In this document: positions 1 to 8,693 of the stretch, piece by piece | How positions within the stretch are numbered: position 1 is the first letter of the stretch | Layout of the letters: each line of letters begins with the position of its first letter | From: Tepidiphilus olei | GTDB lineage: Bacteria; Pseudomonadota; Gammaproteobacteria; Burkholderiales; Rhodocyclaceae | Length of the DNA: 64,000 nucleotides | Assembly: GCF_006980705.1 (NCBI RefSeq) | Contig: NZ_SBHO01000002.1 | Span: forward strand, 248,001 to 312,000 | Direction of reading: 5' to 3' | Position numbers and translations under genes: made by a program | Notes under the pieces: model-generated | Database searches by the model: none | Seen by the model: the letters and a program-made list of their open reading frames with translations, nothing else | What the model was told of the DNA's origin: nothing

Positions 1-882
1 CATGGACGGCTTGCCTTTGACGAGCGCCTCGGTTGCACTCCAGGAGAGCACCGCCGCCGCCGTGGCAAACAGCGTGTTGAGAAAGGCGATCGCCGCACCC
101 GAGGTCGCCTCGAGGTTGGAGCCGGCGTTGAAGCCGAACCAGCCCACCCACAGGAGCGAAGCGCCCACCATGGTCAATGGCAGGGAGTGCGGTGCGAGCG
201 CTTCACGGCCATAGCCGAGGCGCTTGCCCACGAGCATCGCCCCCACGAGCCCCGCCACGCCGGCGTTGATGTGCACCACCGTGCCGCCGGCGAAGTCGAT
301 CGCTCCCTCCTCGAGCAGCCAGCCGCCCGGCCCCCAGACCATGTGGGCGATCGGCAGGTAGGAGAAGGTGAACCACAGCACCGTGAAGACCATCACCGAG
401 GCGAACTTGATGCGCTCGGCAAATGCTCCGACGATGAGCGAACACGTGATGGCAGCGAACGTCCCCTGAAACGCGATGAAGACGTACTCCGGCAGTTTCA
501 CTTCGTCGGTGAAGGTGTCGGCGAGGCTCTCGGGCGTCACGCCACTGAGGAACACCTTGGCAAACGACCCCAGCCAGGGCATCGCCTCGGTGAAAGCAAG
601 GCTGTAACCATAAAAGGCCCACAGCACCAGCACGAGCGAAGTCACCATCAACACCTGCATGAGCACCGAGAGCACATTCTTCGCCCGTACCATGCCGCCG
701 TAGAAGAGCGCCAAGCCCGGCACGATCATCATCAGCACCAAGAGCGTGGCCGTCATCATCCAGGCGACGTCACCGCGGTGCACCACCGGTGCCGTCGCGC
801 TCGCCGCTTCCTGCGCCCACGAAGGAAGAGAGGCCGTCGCCAGGAGCGCCACTGCGCCGAGTCGTTCGATTCCGTATTTCAT
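1..882 (-). CDS. amtB: Ammonium transporter AmtB (3' end beyond window)
   Basis: Ammonium channel of the inner membrane. The 294 visible codons start at ATG 882 and run off the left edge, so the C-terminal part is missing. A signal peptide ending near SWAQ is followed by membrane segments with the family signatures GLALFYGGMVR and, further on, VVHINAGVAG, which carries the pore histidine equivalent to His168 of E. coli AmtB. The gene follows glnK by 23 bases on the same strand, the usual glnK-amtB pair in which the PII protein plugs the channel when nitrogen is plentiful. It is probably co-transcribed from the sigma-54 promoter before glnK. Confidence 0.95.
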   Translation of the reverse strand, partial: MKYGIERLGAVALLATASLPSWAQEAASATAPVVHRGDVAWMMTATLLVLMMIVPGLALFYGGMVRAKNVLSVLMQVLMVTSLVLVLWAFYGYSLAFTEAMPWLGSFAKVFLSGVTPESLADTFTDEVKLPEYVFIAFQGTFAAITCSLIVGAFAERIKFASVMVFTVLWFTFSYLPIAHMVWGPGGWLLEEGAIDFAGGTVVHINAGVAGLVGAMLVGKRLGYGREALAPHSLPLTMVGASLLWVGWFGFNAGSNLEATSGAAIAFLNTLFATAAAVLSWSATEALVKGKPSM

Positions 883-905
883 GATCCGTCTCCTCGTCCT
901 AACCG

Positions 906-1274
<369 letters not shown>

Positions 1275-1281
1275 CTACGAA

Positions 1282-1296
1282 GCAGGAATCGTGCCA
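1282..1296 (-). promoter_or_regulatory. Sigma-54 (-24/-12) promoter for glnK-amtB
   Basis: On the minus strand this reads TGGCACGATTCCTGC. This fits the RpoN consensus TGGCAC-N5-TTGC with one mismatch and exact GG-to-GC spacing. It lies 38-52 bases before the glnK start. NtrC-activated transcription of glnK-amtB from sigma-54 promoters is well known, so nitrogen-limited expression is the natural reading. I did not identify a convincing NtrC enhancer. Confidence 0.8.
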
Positions 1297-1310
1297 GAAG
1301 AGAGGAAGAC

Positions 1311-1339
1311 GAAAAAAGGACGCGGCACGAACCGCGTCC
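1311..1339 (-). terminator. Rho-independent terminator after metNIQ
   Basis: On the minus strand a perfect 8-bp GC-rich stem (GGACGCGG / CCGCGTCC, 6-base loop) is followed by a run of six T. It lies 160 bases past the metQ stop and before the glnK sigma-54 promoter, so it separates metNIQ transcription from glnK-amtB. Confidence 0.85.
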
Positions 1340-1500
1340 CTGCGCACGGACGGCCCGGAATCGGGGCCTCCGTACCACCGATCACAGATGGGCCAGGCCG
1401 AATCGGACCGCCCCCGATGATCACTACTCGGGACGAATGCACCGTTTCGGTGCGTCAAACGGTCGATCCGTCCACTCTGGAGCGAATCGATCCGGGTCCT

Positions 1501-2283
1501 TCAAAACGCCGGCACCACCGCCCCCTGGTATTTCTCGAGGATGAAGCGCTTCACCGCCTCCGAGTGCAAGGCACGCACGAGCTTCTGCATGGCCTCGCCA
1601 TCTTTGTTGTCCGACCGGGCGACGAGGACGTTCACGTAGGGCGAATCGGCCCCTTCGATGACGAGCGCGTCTTTCGTGGGGTTGAGTCCGGCCTCGAGTG
1701 CATAGTTGGTGTTGATGAGGGCCAGATCGACCTGGTCGAGGATGCGCGGCAGCGTGGCCGCCTCCAGTTCCTTGAACCGCAGGCGCTTGGGATTGTCGGC
1801 GATGTCGCGCGGCGTGGCGGTGATCTTCGCCGGATCCTTGAGCGTGATGAGGCCGGCGCGTTGCAGCAGCAGGAGCGCCCGCCCGCCGTTGGTCGGATCG
1901 TTGGGGATGGCCACGACGGCGCCCTCCTTGAGCTCGTCGAGCTTCTCGATACGGCGGGAATAGGCGCCGAAGGGCTCGATGTGCACCCCGGCCACCGCCA
2001 CCAGATCGGTGCCGCGATCCTTGTTGAACTCGTCCAGGTAGGGTTTGTGCTGGAAGAAGTTGGCATCCATGCGCTTCTGCGCCACTTGGATGTTGGGCTG
2101 GACGTAGTCGGTGAACACCCTCACCTCCAACTCCACCCCTTCCTGGGCGAGCATGGGTTTGACGTACTCCAGGATCTCGGCATGCGGCACGGGCGTGGCC
2201 GCCACCGACAGTTTCTCGGCCCAAGCGGCCGGAACGAGACCGAGCGAAGCGCCCAGGATCAGCAGGGCGTTTTTCCATTTCAT
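1501..2283 (-). CDS. metQ: Methionine ABC transporter substrate-binding protein MetQ
   Basis: Periplasmic D/L-methionine-binding protein of 260 residues (NlpA/MetQ family). An N-terminal signal peptide ends at AAWA, and the mature protein begins with the family pattern KLSVAATPVPHAEIL. Other family segments are ANFFQHKPYLDEFNK and AIPNDPTNGGRAL. Many MetQ proteins are lipoproteins, but I see no lipobox cysteine here, so it is probably soluble in the periplasm. Start ATG 2283 is chosen because the signal peptide begins there; upstream in-frame sequence belongs to metI in another frame. It is the last gene of metN-metI-metQ. Confidence 0.94.
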   Translation of the reverse strand: MKWKNALLILGASLGLVPAAWAEKLSVAATPVPHAEILEYVKPMLAQEGVELEVRVFTDYVQPNIQVAQKRMDANFFQHKPYLDEFNKDRGTDLVAVAGVHIEPFGAYSRRIEKLDELKEGAVVAIPNDPTNGGRALLLLQRAGLITLKDPAKITATPRDIADNPKRLRFKELEAATLPRILDQVDLALINTNYALEAGLNPTKDALVIEGADSPYVNVLVARSDNKDGEAMQKLVRALHSEAVKRFILEKYQGAVVPAF

Positions 2284-2324
2284 GACACGACACTCCTTCC
2301 TTGATTGAAAAATCCGCTGCCACC

Positions 2325-2993
2325 CTAGCGGCGGCTGAAACGCAGCACGAGCCGATCGCCCAGCATCTGCAACAATTGCACGAGCACCACCAGCAGGGCC
2401 ACCGTGATGACCATCACGTCGGTCTGGAAACGCTGGTAACCGAAACGGATGGCCAGATCTCCCAGGCCGCCCCCGCCGATCACCCCCGACATGGCGGCGT
2501 ACGACACCAGGGTGATGGAGGTGACGGTGACTCCGGCGAGGATCCCCGGCAAAGCCTCGGGCAGGAGCGCCCCGAAGACGATCTGCGGCACCGTCGCCCC
2601 CATGGCTTGGGTCGCCTCCACGATGCCCCGATCCACCTCCCGCAGCGCCGCCTCCACCAGACGAGCGAAGAGCGGCGCCCCGCCCACCACCAGCGGCGGA
2701 ATGGCCCCCGGCACCCCCAGCGAGGTTCCCACCAGCACGACGGTGACCGGGATCATGACGATGAGCAGGATCACGAACGGCACGGAGCGCAGCAGATTGA
2801 CCACGAAAGAGAGCACCGCATAGACGAGCGGCTGCTCCAGCAGCTGGCGCTTGCCCGTGAGAAAGAGCGCGACCCCCAAGGGCAAACCCAGCAGCACAAC
2901 GAAAAAGAGGGACACACCGACCATGACTAGCGTATCCCAGCAGGCCCGGCCGATCTCCAGCCAATCCACATTGGTCAGCCATTGCGCCATCAT
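2325..2993 (-). CDS. metI: Methionine ABC transporter permease MetI
   Basis: A 222-residue inner-membrane permease with about five hydrophobic segments. The cytoplasmic coupling loop reads [22 protein letters not shown], the EAA motif that contacts the ATPase, and is followed by the MetI-typical [13 protein letters not shown]. Length matches the E. coli MetI family (about 217). The start overlaps the metN stop by 4 bases, and metQ follows after 41 bases, so the three genes form one transporter operon. Confidence 0.95.
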   Translation of the reverse strand: MMAQWLTNVDWLEIGRACWDTLVMVGVSLFFVVLLGLPLGVALFLTGKRQLLEQPLVYAVLSFVVNLLRSVPFVILLIVMIPVTVVLVGTSLGVPGAIPPLVVGGAPLFARLVEAALREVDRGIVEATQAMGATVPQIVFGALLPEALPGILAGVTVTSITLVSYAAMSGVIGGGGLGDLAIRFGYQRFQTDVMVITVALLVVLVQLLQMLGDRLVLRFSRR

Positions 2994-4003
2994 CGCAGCA
3001 CCTCCACATCCACCCCTGCTGCGGCGAACGCCTGCAGCGCCGCCTCCACGTCCCCCCTGACGAAGGAGAGAGTCAATTGACCGTAAGGAACGTCCTTGAT
3101 GTGATCGATGCGGCCGGCGAGGATGCTGAAATCCACCCCGCAGCGCCGCACCACCTCGCCCAACAACGGCCGGTAGGTCGACTCTCCCTTGAACGTCAGC
3201 CGTACCACGCGCCCCTCCGCGTGCTGCAGGCTCTCCTGGAATTCCTCCCTATCGACGTGCTCGCTCTCGAGCACGAATTCACGCGTCGTGGGATGGCGGG
3301 GATGGAGAAAGACCTCACTCACGGGCCCGGTCTCCACCACCCGTCCACCGTCCATCACCGCCACGCGGTCGCACACCCGCCGCACCGCGTCCATCTCGTG
3401 CGTGACGAGCACGATGGTGAGCCCCAGGCGACGGTTGATGTCGGAGAGCAGCTGCAGCACCGAACGGGTGGTCTGTGGATCGAGGGCGCTGGTGGCCTCG
3501 TCCGACAGCAGGATGGAAGGACGACAGGCCAGCGCCCGGGCGATACCCACCCGCTGTTTCTGCCCGCCGGAGAGCTGGGCTGGATATTTGTCCGCGTGCT
3601 CGCTCAAGCCGACCAGGGCGAGCAGCTCCTCGACCCGCGCCGCGATGGCGGCCTTGGATTCCGTGCCGGCGATCTTCAGGGGAAAGGCTACGTTCTCCGC
3701 CACCGTCTTGGACGAGAGCAGGTTGAAATGTTGGAAGATCATGCCGATGCGCCGACGGAAGGCGCGCAGCTGCGCCGGCGCCAGGCGGGTGACGTCCTCG
3801 CCTTCCACCACGACGCGCCCCTGGCTCGGACGCTCGAGCAGATTGACGAGACGCAGCAACGTAGACTTCCCCGCGCCGGAATGCCCGACGATGCCGAACA
3901 CTTCCCCTCGTTCGATCGTCAGCTGCTCGACTTCCAGCGCGAGCGTTTCCTGCCCCCGGACGAGGTACGTCTTGCGTACGCCGTCGAATTCGATCACATC
4001 CAC
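2990..4003 (-). CDS. metN: Methionine ABC transporter ATP-binding protein MetN
   Basis: A 337-residue ATPase subunit for methionine import. It has Walker [10 protein letters not shown] near residue 40, the signature LSGGQKQR, Walker [13 protein letters not shown] and the switch histidine in VTHEMD. The last 75 or so residues form the NIL domain that in MetN binds methionine and shuts transport off when the internal pool is full. It is the first gene of metNIQ and is divergent from dctP. I see no SAM or other riboswitch in the 210-base gap. Confidence 0.96.
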   Translation of the reverse strand: MDVIEFDGVRKTYLVRGQETLALEVEQLTIERGEVFGIVGHSGAGKSTLLRLVNLLERPSQGRVVVEGEDVTRLAPAQLRAFRRRIGMIFQHFNLLSSKTVAENVAFPLKIAGTESKAAIAARVEELLALVGLSEHADKYPAQLSGGQKQRVGIARALACRPSILLSDEATSALDPQTTRSVLQLLSDINRRLGLTIVLVTHEMDAVRRVCDRVAVMDGGRVVETGPVSEVFLHPRHPTTREFVLESEHVDREEFQESLQHAEGRVVRLTFKGESTYRPLLGEVVRRCGVDFSILAGRIDHIKDVPYGQLTLSFVRGDVEAALQAFAAAGVDVEVLR

Positions 4004-4213
4004 CGTCCTTCAGTGCAAAAAGCGGATTTTCGCATGGGAAGGGCGTCATTTCGACGAATCTTCGGGAATGAAGGTATATCACCGATTGACGCCGTCTGCC
4101 GCTGCGGCGATACTTCACGCGGGATTTTTTCATGCCTTGAACGGCCGAATCCAAATCGTGCCTTTTGGCATGTCACTTACGCTCATGATAACCATCCCAG
4201 AGAGGAGACTCCG

Positions 4214-5254
4214 ATGCAAATCCGACGCCGTTTCACCACCGCCCTGCTCGCCGGCCTGCTGGGTGCCACCCTGCTCGGTACCGGCAAGCCCGTCCTGGCC
4301 GCCGGGCCGTACAAGGAGGAGTACAAACTCTCCACCGTGCTCGGCGAAGCCTTTCCCTGGGGCTGGGGGGCCAAACGCTGGGCCGAGCTCGTCGACGAGA
4401 AAACCCAAGGACGCATCAAGATCAAGGTCTACCCGGGGGCCGCGCTCGTTTCGGGCGATCAGACGAAGGAATTCACCGCGCTACGCCAGGGCGTGATCGA
4501 CATGGCCGTCGGCTCGACCATCAACTGGTCGCCGCAAGTCAAGGAGCTCAACCTCTTCGCCCTACCCTTTCTCATGCCGGATCACCGTGCACTCGAAGCG
4601 CTCACGCAAGGGCGGGTCGGCAAGAAACTCTTCGACACGCTCGCCGAGCGCGACGTGGTGCCGCTCGCTTGGGGCGAGAACGGTTTTCGCGAGCTCTCCA
4701 ATTCCAAGCGCCCCGTCCGGTCTCCCCAGGATCTCGCCGGGCTGAAGATCCGCGTCGTCGGTTCGCCGCTTTTTCTCGCCACCTTCAACGCCCTGGGCGC
4801 CAACCCGACGCAGATGAGCTGGGCCGACGCCTTGCCGGCCATGGCGACCGGTGCCGTCGACGGTCAGGAGAATCCCCTGTCGGTGTTCAATGCCGCCAAG
4901 CTGCACACGGTGGGACAAAAATACCTGACCCTGTGGGGCTACGTCGCCGATCCGCTCATCTTCGCCGTCAACAAGAATGTCTGGAACAGCTGGAGCCCGG
5001 AAGACCGGCAGCTGGTGCTGGAGGCAGCGCAGCAAGCCGCGCGTGAGGAAATCGCCCGTGCCCGCGCCGGCATCACCGCCGAGGACGACAGTCTGCTCAA
5101 GGAAATCGCCGCCAACGGCGTCGAGATCGTGCGCTTGACCCCGGCCGAACGCGATGCCTTCCGTCAGGCGACCGTCGGCGTCTACAAGGAATGGGCGGAC
5201 AAGATCGGAGCCGATCTCGTCAAACAAGCCGAAGAGGACATCGCTAAGCGCTGA
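4214..5254 (+). CDS. dctP: TRAP transporter substrate-binding protein, DctP family
   Basis: A 346-residue periplasmic binding protein for an organic acid. The signal peptide (MQIRRRFTTALLAG, cleavage near VLAAG) starts at ATG 4214, preceded by AGAGGAG. The mature part carries DctP features: the segment GENGFRELSNSKRPVRSPQDL with the Arg that usually salt-bridges the substrate carboxylate (LKIRVVGSP), and MSWADALPAMATGAVDGQENP. It is followed by dctQ and dctM, completing a tripartite Na+-dependent importer. The exact ligand (C4-dicarboxylate, lactate or another acid) cannot be told from sequence alone. Confidence 0.93.
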   Translation: MQIRRRFTTALLAGLLGATLLGTGKPVLAAGPYKEEYKLSTVLGEAFPWGWGAKRWAELVDEKTQGRIKIKVYPGAALVSGDQTKEFTALRQGVIDMAVGSTINWSPQVKELNLFALPFLMPDHRALEALTQGRVGKKLFDTLAERDVVPLAWGENGFRELSNSKRPVRSPQDLAGLKIRVVGSPLFLATFNALGANPTQMSWADALPAMATGAVDGQENPLSVFNAAKLHTVGQKYLTLWGYVADPLIFAVNKNVWNSWSPEDRQLVLEAAQQAAREEIARARAGITAEDDSLLKEIAANGVEIVRLTPAERDAFRQATVGVYKEWADKIGADLVKQAEEDIAKR

Positions 5255-5263
5255 GCACCCGAA

Positions 5264-5300
5264 GCGCCCCGTTGCGAACGAGATCGTCGCAACGGGGCGC
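5264..5300 (+). other. Intercistronic hairpin between dctP and dctQ
   Basis: A perfect 14-bp inverted repeat (GCGCCCCGTTGCGA and its complement) with a 9-base loop, starting 9 bases after the dctP stop. There is no T run behind it, so it is probably not a full terminator. It more likely protects the upstream dctP mRNA, giving excess binding protein over membrane subunits. Confidence 0.75.
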
Positions 5301-5405
5301 CGGGGTTCGCGATCGCCGCGCTCGGCAGATCGATTCATCGGCGCAGCGCCTCTATCCGGACGAAGCCACGCTGGGGCTTCGCCCACCGAGCAATTAGAGC
5401 CGAAC

Positions 5406-5894
5406 ATGGAAATTCCCGAAGAATCCCCTGCAGCGGCGGAAAAAGGCCGGACTCATTCTTGGGAGGAGATCGTCGTCGGCCTCGTGATGGCGGCAATCGT
5501 CGTCATCACCTTCGCCAACGTCGTCGTGCGCTATTTCACCGCGCAATCGCTCGCCGCCACCGAAGAGCTGTCGATCGCGCTGCTGCCCGTGCTCGCCTTC
5601 CTCGGCTCCGTGCCGGCTTTTTTGAATGATCGCCACATCCGCGTCACCTTCTTCGTCGAGCGCCTGCCTCGACGCTGGCGCATCCTCGCGGAACGGCTCG
5701 ATGCCCTCGTCACCGTCGCCCTCTACATCTTCCTCACCTGGTATGCGGCACGCCTCACCTACGACCAGTTCCGTTTCGAGGAGACTTCGCCCGCGCTGGG
5801 CGTACCGCAGTGGTGGTACACCATCTGGCTACCGCTGCTGTCGTTCGTGATCGCCGTACGCCTTGCCCTGGCGCGATTCGGGAGACGCCCATGA
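5406..5894 (+). CDS. dctQ: TRAP transporter small permease, DctQ family
   Basis: A 162-residue small membrane subunit of the TRAP transporter with four hydrophobic segments. The typical DctQ pattern is present: NVVVRYFT at the end of the first helix, then ATEELSIALLPVLAFLG and the RHIRVTFFVERLP loop, and PQWWYTIWLPL before the last helix. Start ATG 5406 gives the expected cytoplasmic N-terminus of about 20 residues. The stop overlaps the dctM start by 4 bases (ATGA), the usual translationally coupled arrangement. Confidence 0.93.
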   Translation: MEIPEESPAAAEKGRTHSWEEIVVGLVMAAIVVITFANVVVRYFTAQSLAATEELSIALLPVLAFLGSVPAFLNDRHIRVTFFVERLPRRWRILAERLDALVTVALYIFLTWYAARLTYDQFRFEETSPALGVPQWWYTIWLPLLSFVIAVRLALARFGRRP

Positions 5895-7177
5895 TCGGCC
5901 TCACCCTCGTCAGCCTCTTTCTCCTCGCGCTCATTGCGGGCATGCCCCTTGCCGTCGCCCTAGGCCTGGCCAGCATCACCGTGCTCGCCCTGGCCGGGTT
6001 CGACCAGCTTGCCGTCCCCACCAACCTCTACGCCGGCATCGCCAAATATCCCCTACTGGCGATTCCGATGTTCATCCTCGCCGGCATGATTTTCGAGCGC
6101 TCCGGGGTAGCGCTGCGCCTCGTGCGCTTCATCAGCGCGCTGGTCGGTGAATGGACCGGCTCGCATGCCGTCGTCGCGGTGTTGGTCTCGATGCTGCTCG
6201 GTGGCATTTCCGGCTCCGGCCCGGCCGATGCCGCCGCCGTTGCATCGGTCATGCTCCCATCGATGGTCGCACGCGGTTACCCGAAAGGATTCTCGGCCAG
6301 TCTCATCGCCGCCGCCGGTTCCACGGCGATCATCATCCCGCCCTCGGTGGCCTTCATCGTCTACAGCGTGATGGTGCCGGCGGCGACGGTGCCGGCGCTC
6401 TTCGCCGCCGGTTTGATTCCCGGCGCCATCGCCGCCTTGTGCCTGCTCATCCCGGCGATTCTCATCAGCCGGCGCCACGGTTATGGTCGCGCCGACAGGC
6501 GAGAACCACGGCCGCCGCTGGGCAAGAGTTTCTTCGAGGCAATTTGGGGTCTGCTCGCCCCGGTCATCATTCTCGGCGGGCTACGCATGGGGCTTTTTAC
6601 GCCCACCGAGGCCGCGGTGGTCGCAGTGGTCTACGGCGCCTTCGTCGGAATCGTCGTCTACCGCAGCCTCGATCTCAAAGGGCTGTTCCGCATCCTGATC
6701 GACGCGGGAGAACTCTCCGCCGTCGTGCTGATGATCATCGGCATCGCTTCGGTGTTCGCCTGGGCCGGCAACACGCTGGGGATATTCGACGCCGCCGCCT
6801 CCATGCTCGTCGGTTTCCATTCGAGCCCGGTGCTGATGCTCGTGTCGATCAACCTGCTACTGCTCGTCGCCGGCATGTTTCTCGACGCGATCTCGATTTT
6901 CCTCATCCTGCTGCCGCTGCTCGTGCCGATCGCCCAGGCGATGGGCTGGGACCTCGTCTGGTTCGGGGTGATGATGACGATCAATCTGGCGATCGGCCAA
7001 TTCACGCCCCCCATGGCCCTGGCGCTGATGATCACTTCGCGCATCGCCGGTATCCGCATGGAAGAAACTTTCCGCTGGGTGTCGTGGTTCGTGCTAGCCA
7101 TGGGCCTGGGCCTCGCGGCCTTGATCGTCTTCCCGGAATTGGTGCTGTGGTTGCCACGTCGGATGGGTCTTGGCTAA
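5891..7177 (+). CDS. dctM: TRAP transporter large permease, DctM family
   Basis: A 428-residue multi-spanning membrane protein that is the ion-coupled transport channel of the TRAP system. Recognisable DctM elements include MPLAVALGLAS near the N-terminus, the LLGGISGSGPADAAAVASVM segment, GFSASLIAAAGSTAIIIPPS, the LFTPTEAAVVAVVYG repeat and IGQFTPPMALAL. Length is typical for the family (about 425-430). It overlaps dctQ by 4 bases and is followed by a 130-base gap before gdhA, which probably has its own promoter. Confidence 0.95.
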   Translation: MIGLTLVSLFLLALIAGMPLAVALGLASITVLALAGFDQLAVPTNLYAGIAKYPLLAIPMFILAGMIFERSGVALRLVRFISALVGEWTGSHAVVAVLVSMLLGGISGSGPADAAAVASVMLPSMVARGYPKGFSASLIAAAGSTAIIIPPSVAFIVYSVMVPAATVPALFAAGLIPGAIAALCLLIPAILISRRHGYGRADRREPRPPLGKSFFEAIWGLLAPVIILGGLRMGLFTPTEAAVVAVVYGAFVGIVVYRSLDLKGLFRILIDAGELSAVVLMIIGIASVFAWAGNTLGIFDAAASMLVGFHSSPVLMLVSINLLLLVAGMFLDAISIFLILLPLLVPIAQAMGWDLVWFGVMMTINLAIGQFTPPMALALMITSRIAGIRMEETFRWVSWFVLAMGLGLAALIVFPELVLWLPRRMGLG

Positions 7178-7225
7178 AAGTGCACCTTTTGAACACAAAG
7201 AGTGCATTCAGTCACCACAACGGTG

Positions 7226-7237
7226 CGATAATTATCG
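7226..7237. promoter_or_regulatory. Palindrome upstream of gdhA (possible operator)
   Basis: A perfect 12-bp palindrome CGATAATTATCG lies 70 bases before the gdhA start in an AT-rich part of the gap. Several TGCAC/GGTGC half-sites surround it (for example 7181-7186 and 7243-7247). It could be an operator, but no regulator family can be named with confidence. Confidence 0.3.
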
Positions 7238-7307
7238 AATTTGGTGCAAGGCGAAGGGCGTGCGCCGCGCACCGACCCGTTGTTTCCACTCTGAAAGGCG
7301 CCAAGCC

Positions 7308-8651
7308 ATGAAATACCCCACGCTGCAAAGCTTCCTCGACTACGTTGCGCAACGCAACCCCGGTCAGCCCGAATTCCTGCAGGCGGTGACCGAAGTGATG
7401 GAGAGCCTGTGGCCGTTCATCACGCAGCACCCGCGCTACGCGCAGCACGCGCTGCTCGAGCGCCTCGTCGAGCCCGAGCGCGTCATCATGTTCCGCGTCT
7501 CCTGGGTCGACGACCACGGCGAGGTCCAGGTCAATCGCGGCTACCGCATCCAGCACAACTCCGCCATCGGCCCCTACAAGGGCGGACTGCGTTTCCACCC
7601 TTCGGTGAACCTCTCCATCCTCAAGTTCCTCGCCTTCGAGCAGACCTTCAAGAACGCCCTCACGACGCTGCCCATGGGCGGCGGCAAGGGCGGCTCCGAC
7701 TTCGATCCCAAGGGCAAGAGCCCCGGCGAAGTCATGCGCTTCTGCCAAGCCTTCATCACCGAGCTCTACCGCCACATCGGCGCCGACACCGACGTACCGG
7801 CTGGCGACATCGGTGTGGGCGGGCGCGAGGTCGGCTTCATGGTCGGCATGATGAAGAAACTCACCAACGATTCTTCCTGCGTCTTCACCGGCAAGGGTCT
7901 CTCTTACGGCGGTTCGCTGATCCGGCCCGAATCCACCGGCTACGGCACGGTCTACTTCGCCGAGGAGATGCTGCGCCACGCCGGCCGCAGCCTGGAAGGG
8001 ATGCGCGTCGCGGTATCGGGCTCCGGCAACGTCGCCCAGTACGCCATCGAAAAACTCATGGAGATGGGGGCCAAACCCATCACCTGTTCCGATTCCAGCG
8101 GCACGGTGGTCGACGAGGAAGGATTCACGCCGGAAAAGCTCGCCATCCTCATGGAGGTGAAGAACCACCGCTATGGTCGCGTCTCGGAATACGCCCAACT
8201 CGTCGGTGCCACCTTCATTCCGGGCGCCAAGCCGTGGAACGTGCCGGTAGACGTGGCGCTGCCCTGCGCGACCCAGAACGAGCTCGACGCCGACGACGCG
8301 ATGACGCTGGTGGAGAACGGCGTGGTGGCGGTGGCCGAAGGCGCGAACATGCCCTGCACACCGGAAGCGGTCAAGATCTTCGAGCATCGCGGCGTGCTCT
8401 ATGCGCCGGGCAAGGCGAGCAACGCGGGCGGCGTGGCCACCTCCGGCCTGGAGATGAGCCAAAACGCCATGCGGCTTTCCTGGACGCGCGAAGAAGTCGA
8501 CGCTCGGCTCAGGGAGATCATGAAAGGCATCCACGACGCCTGCCTGCAGTACGGTCTGCGCGAGGACGGCTCCGTGAGCTACAGCGACGGCGCCAACATC
8601 GCCGGTTTCGCCAAAGTGGCCGACGCCATGCTCGCCCAGGGGGTCATCTGA
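7308..8651 (+). CDS. gdhA: NADP-specific glutamate dehydrogenase
   Basis: A 447-residue hexameric glutamate dehydrogenase, the same length as E. coli GdhA, which makes glutamate from 2-oxoglutarate and ammonium. Residues about 90-135 contain the substrate-binding GPYKGGLRFHPSVN and the catalytic-lysine loop LPMGGGKGGSDFDPKGKS. The nucleotide fold appears at VAVSGSGNVAQYAIEKL. The acidic or neutral residues after the glycine motif and overall resemblance to GdhA support NADP use. Start ATG 7308 is the one giving the family N-terminus. A terminator follows 10 bases after the stop, so it is probably monocistronic and linked in function with glnK-amtB. Confidence 0.96.
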   Translation: MKYPTLQSFLDYVAQRNPGQPEFLQAVTEVMESLWPFITQHPRYAQHALLERLVEPERVIMFRVSWVDDHGEVQVNRGYRIQHNSAIGPYKGGLRFHPSVNLSILKFLAFEQTFKNALTTLPMGGGKGGSDFDPKGKSPGEVMRFCQAFITELYRHIGADTDVPAGDIGVGGREVGFMVGMMKKLTNDSSCVFTGKGLSYGGSLIRPESTGYGTVYFAEEMLRHAGRSLEGMRVAVSGSGNVAQYAIEKLMEMGAKPITCSDSSGTVVDEEGFTPEKLAILMEVKNHRYGRVSEYAQLVGATFIPGAKPWNVPVDVALPCATQNELDADDAMTLVENGVVAVAEGANMPCTPEAVKIFEHRGVLYAPGKASNAGGVATSGLEMSQNAMRLSWTREEVDARLREIMKGIHDACLQYGLREDGSVSYSDGANIAGFAKVADAMLAQGVI

Positions 8652-8661
8652 CCGCCTGCCG

Positions 8662-8691
8662 CGCCCGGTGCCCTCGGCGCCGGGCGTTTTT
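8662..8691 (+). terminator. Rho-independent terminator of gdhA
   Basis: An 11-bp stem (CGCCCGGTGCC with GGCGCCGGGCG, one G-T pair, 3-base loop) is followed directly by five T. It ends gdhA just before the convergent tehA stop. Confidence 0.9.
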
Positions 8692-8693
8692 CT

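Noticed and set aside
4166..4180. Sigma-54-like element TGGCAT-N5-TTAC 34 bases before dctP
   Set aside because: The invariant GC of the -12 element is replaced by AC and the -24 has a mismatch, so it is too weak to call, although RpoN control of dctP genes is common.
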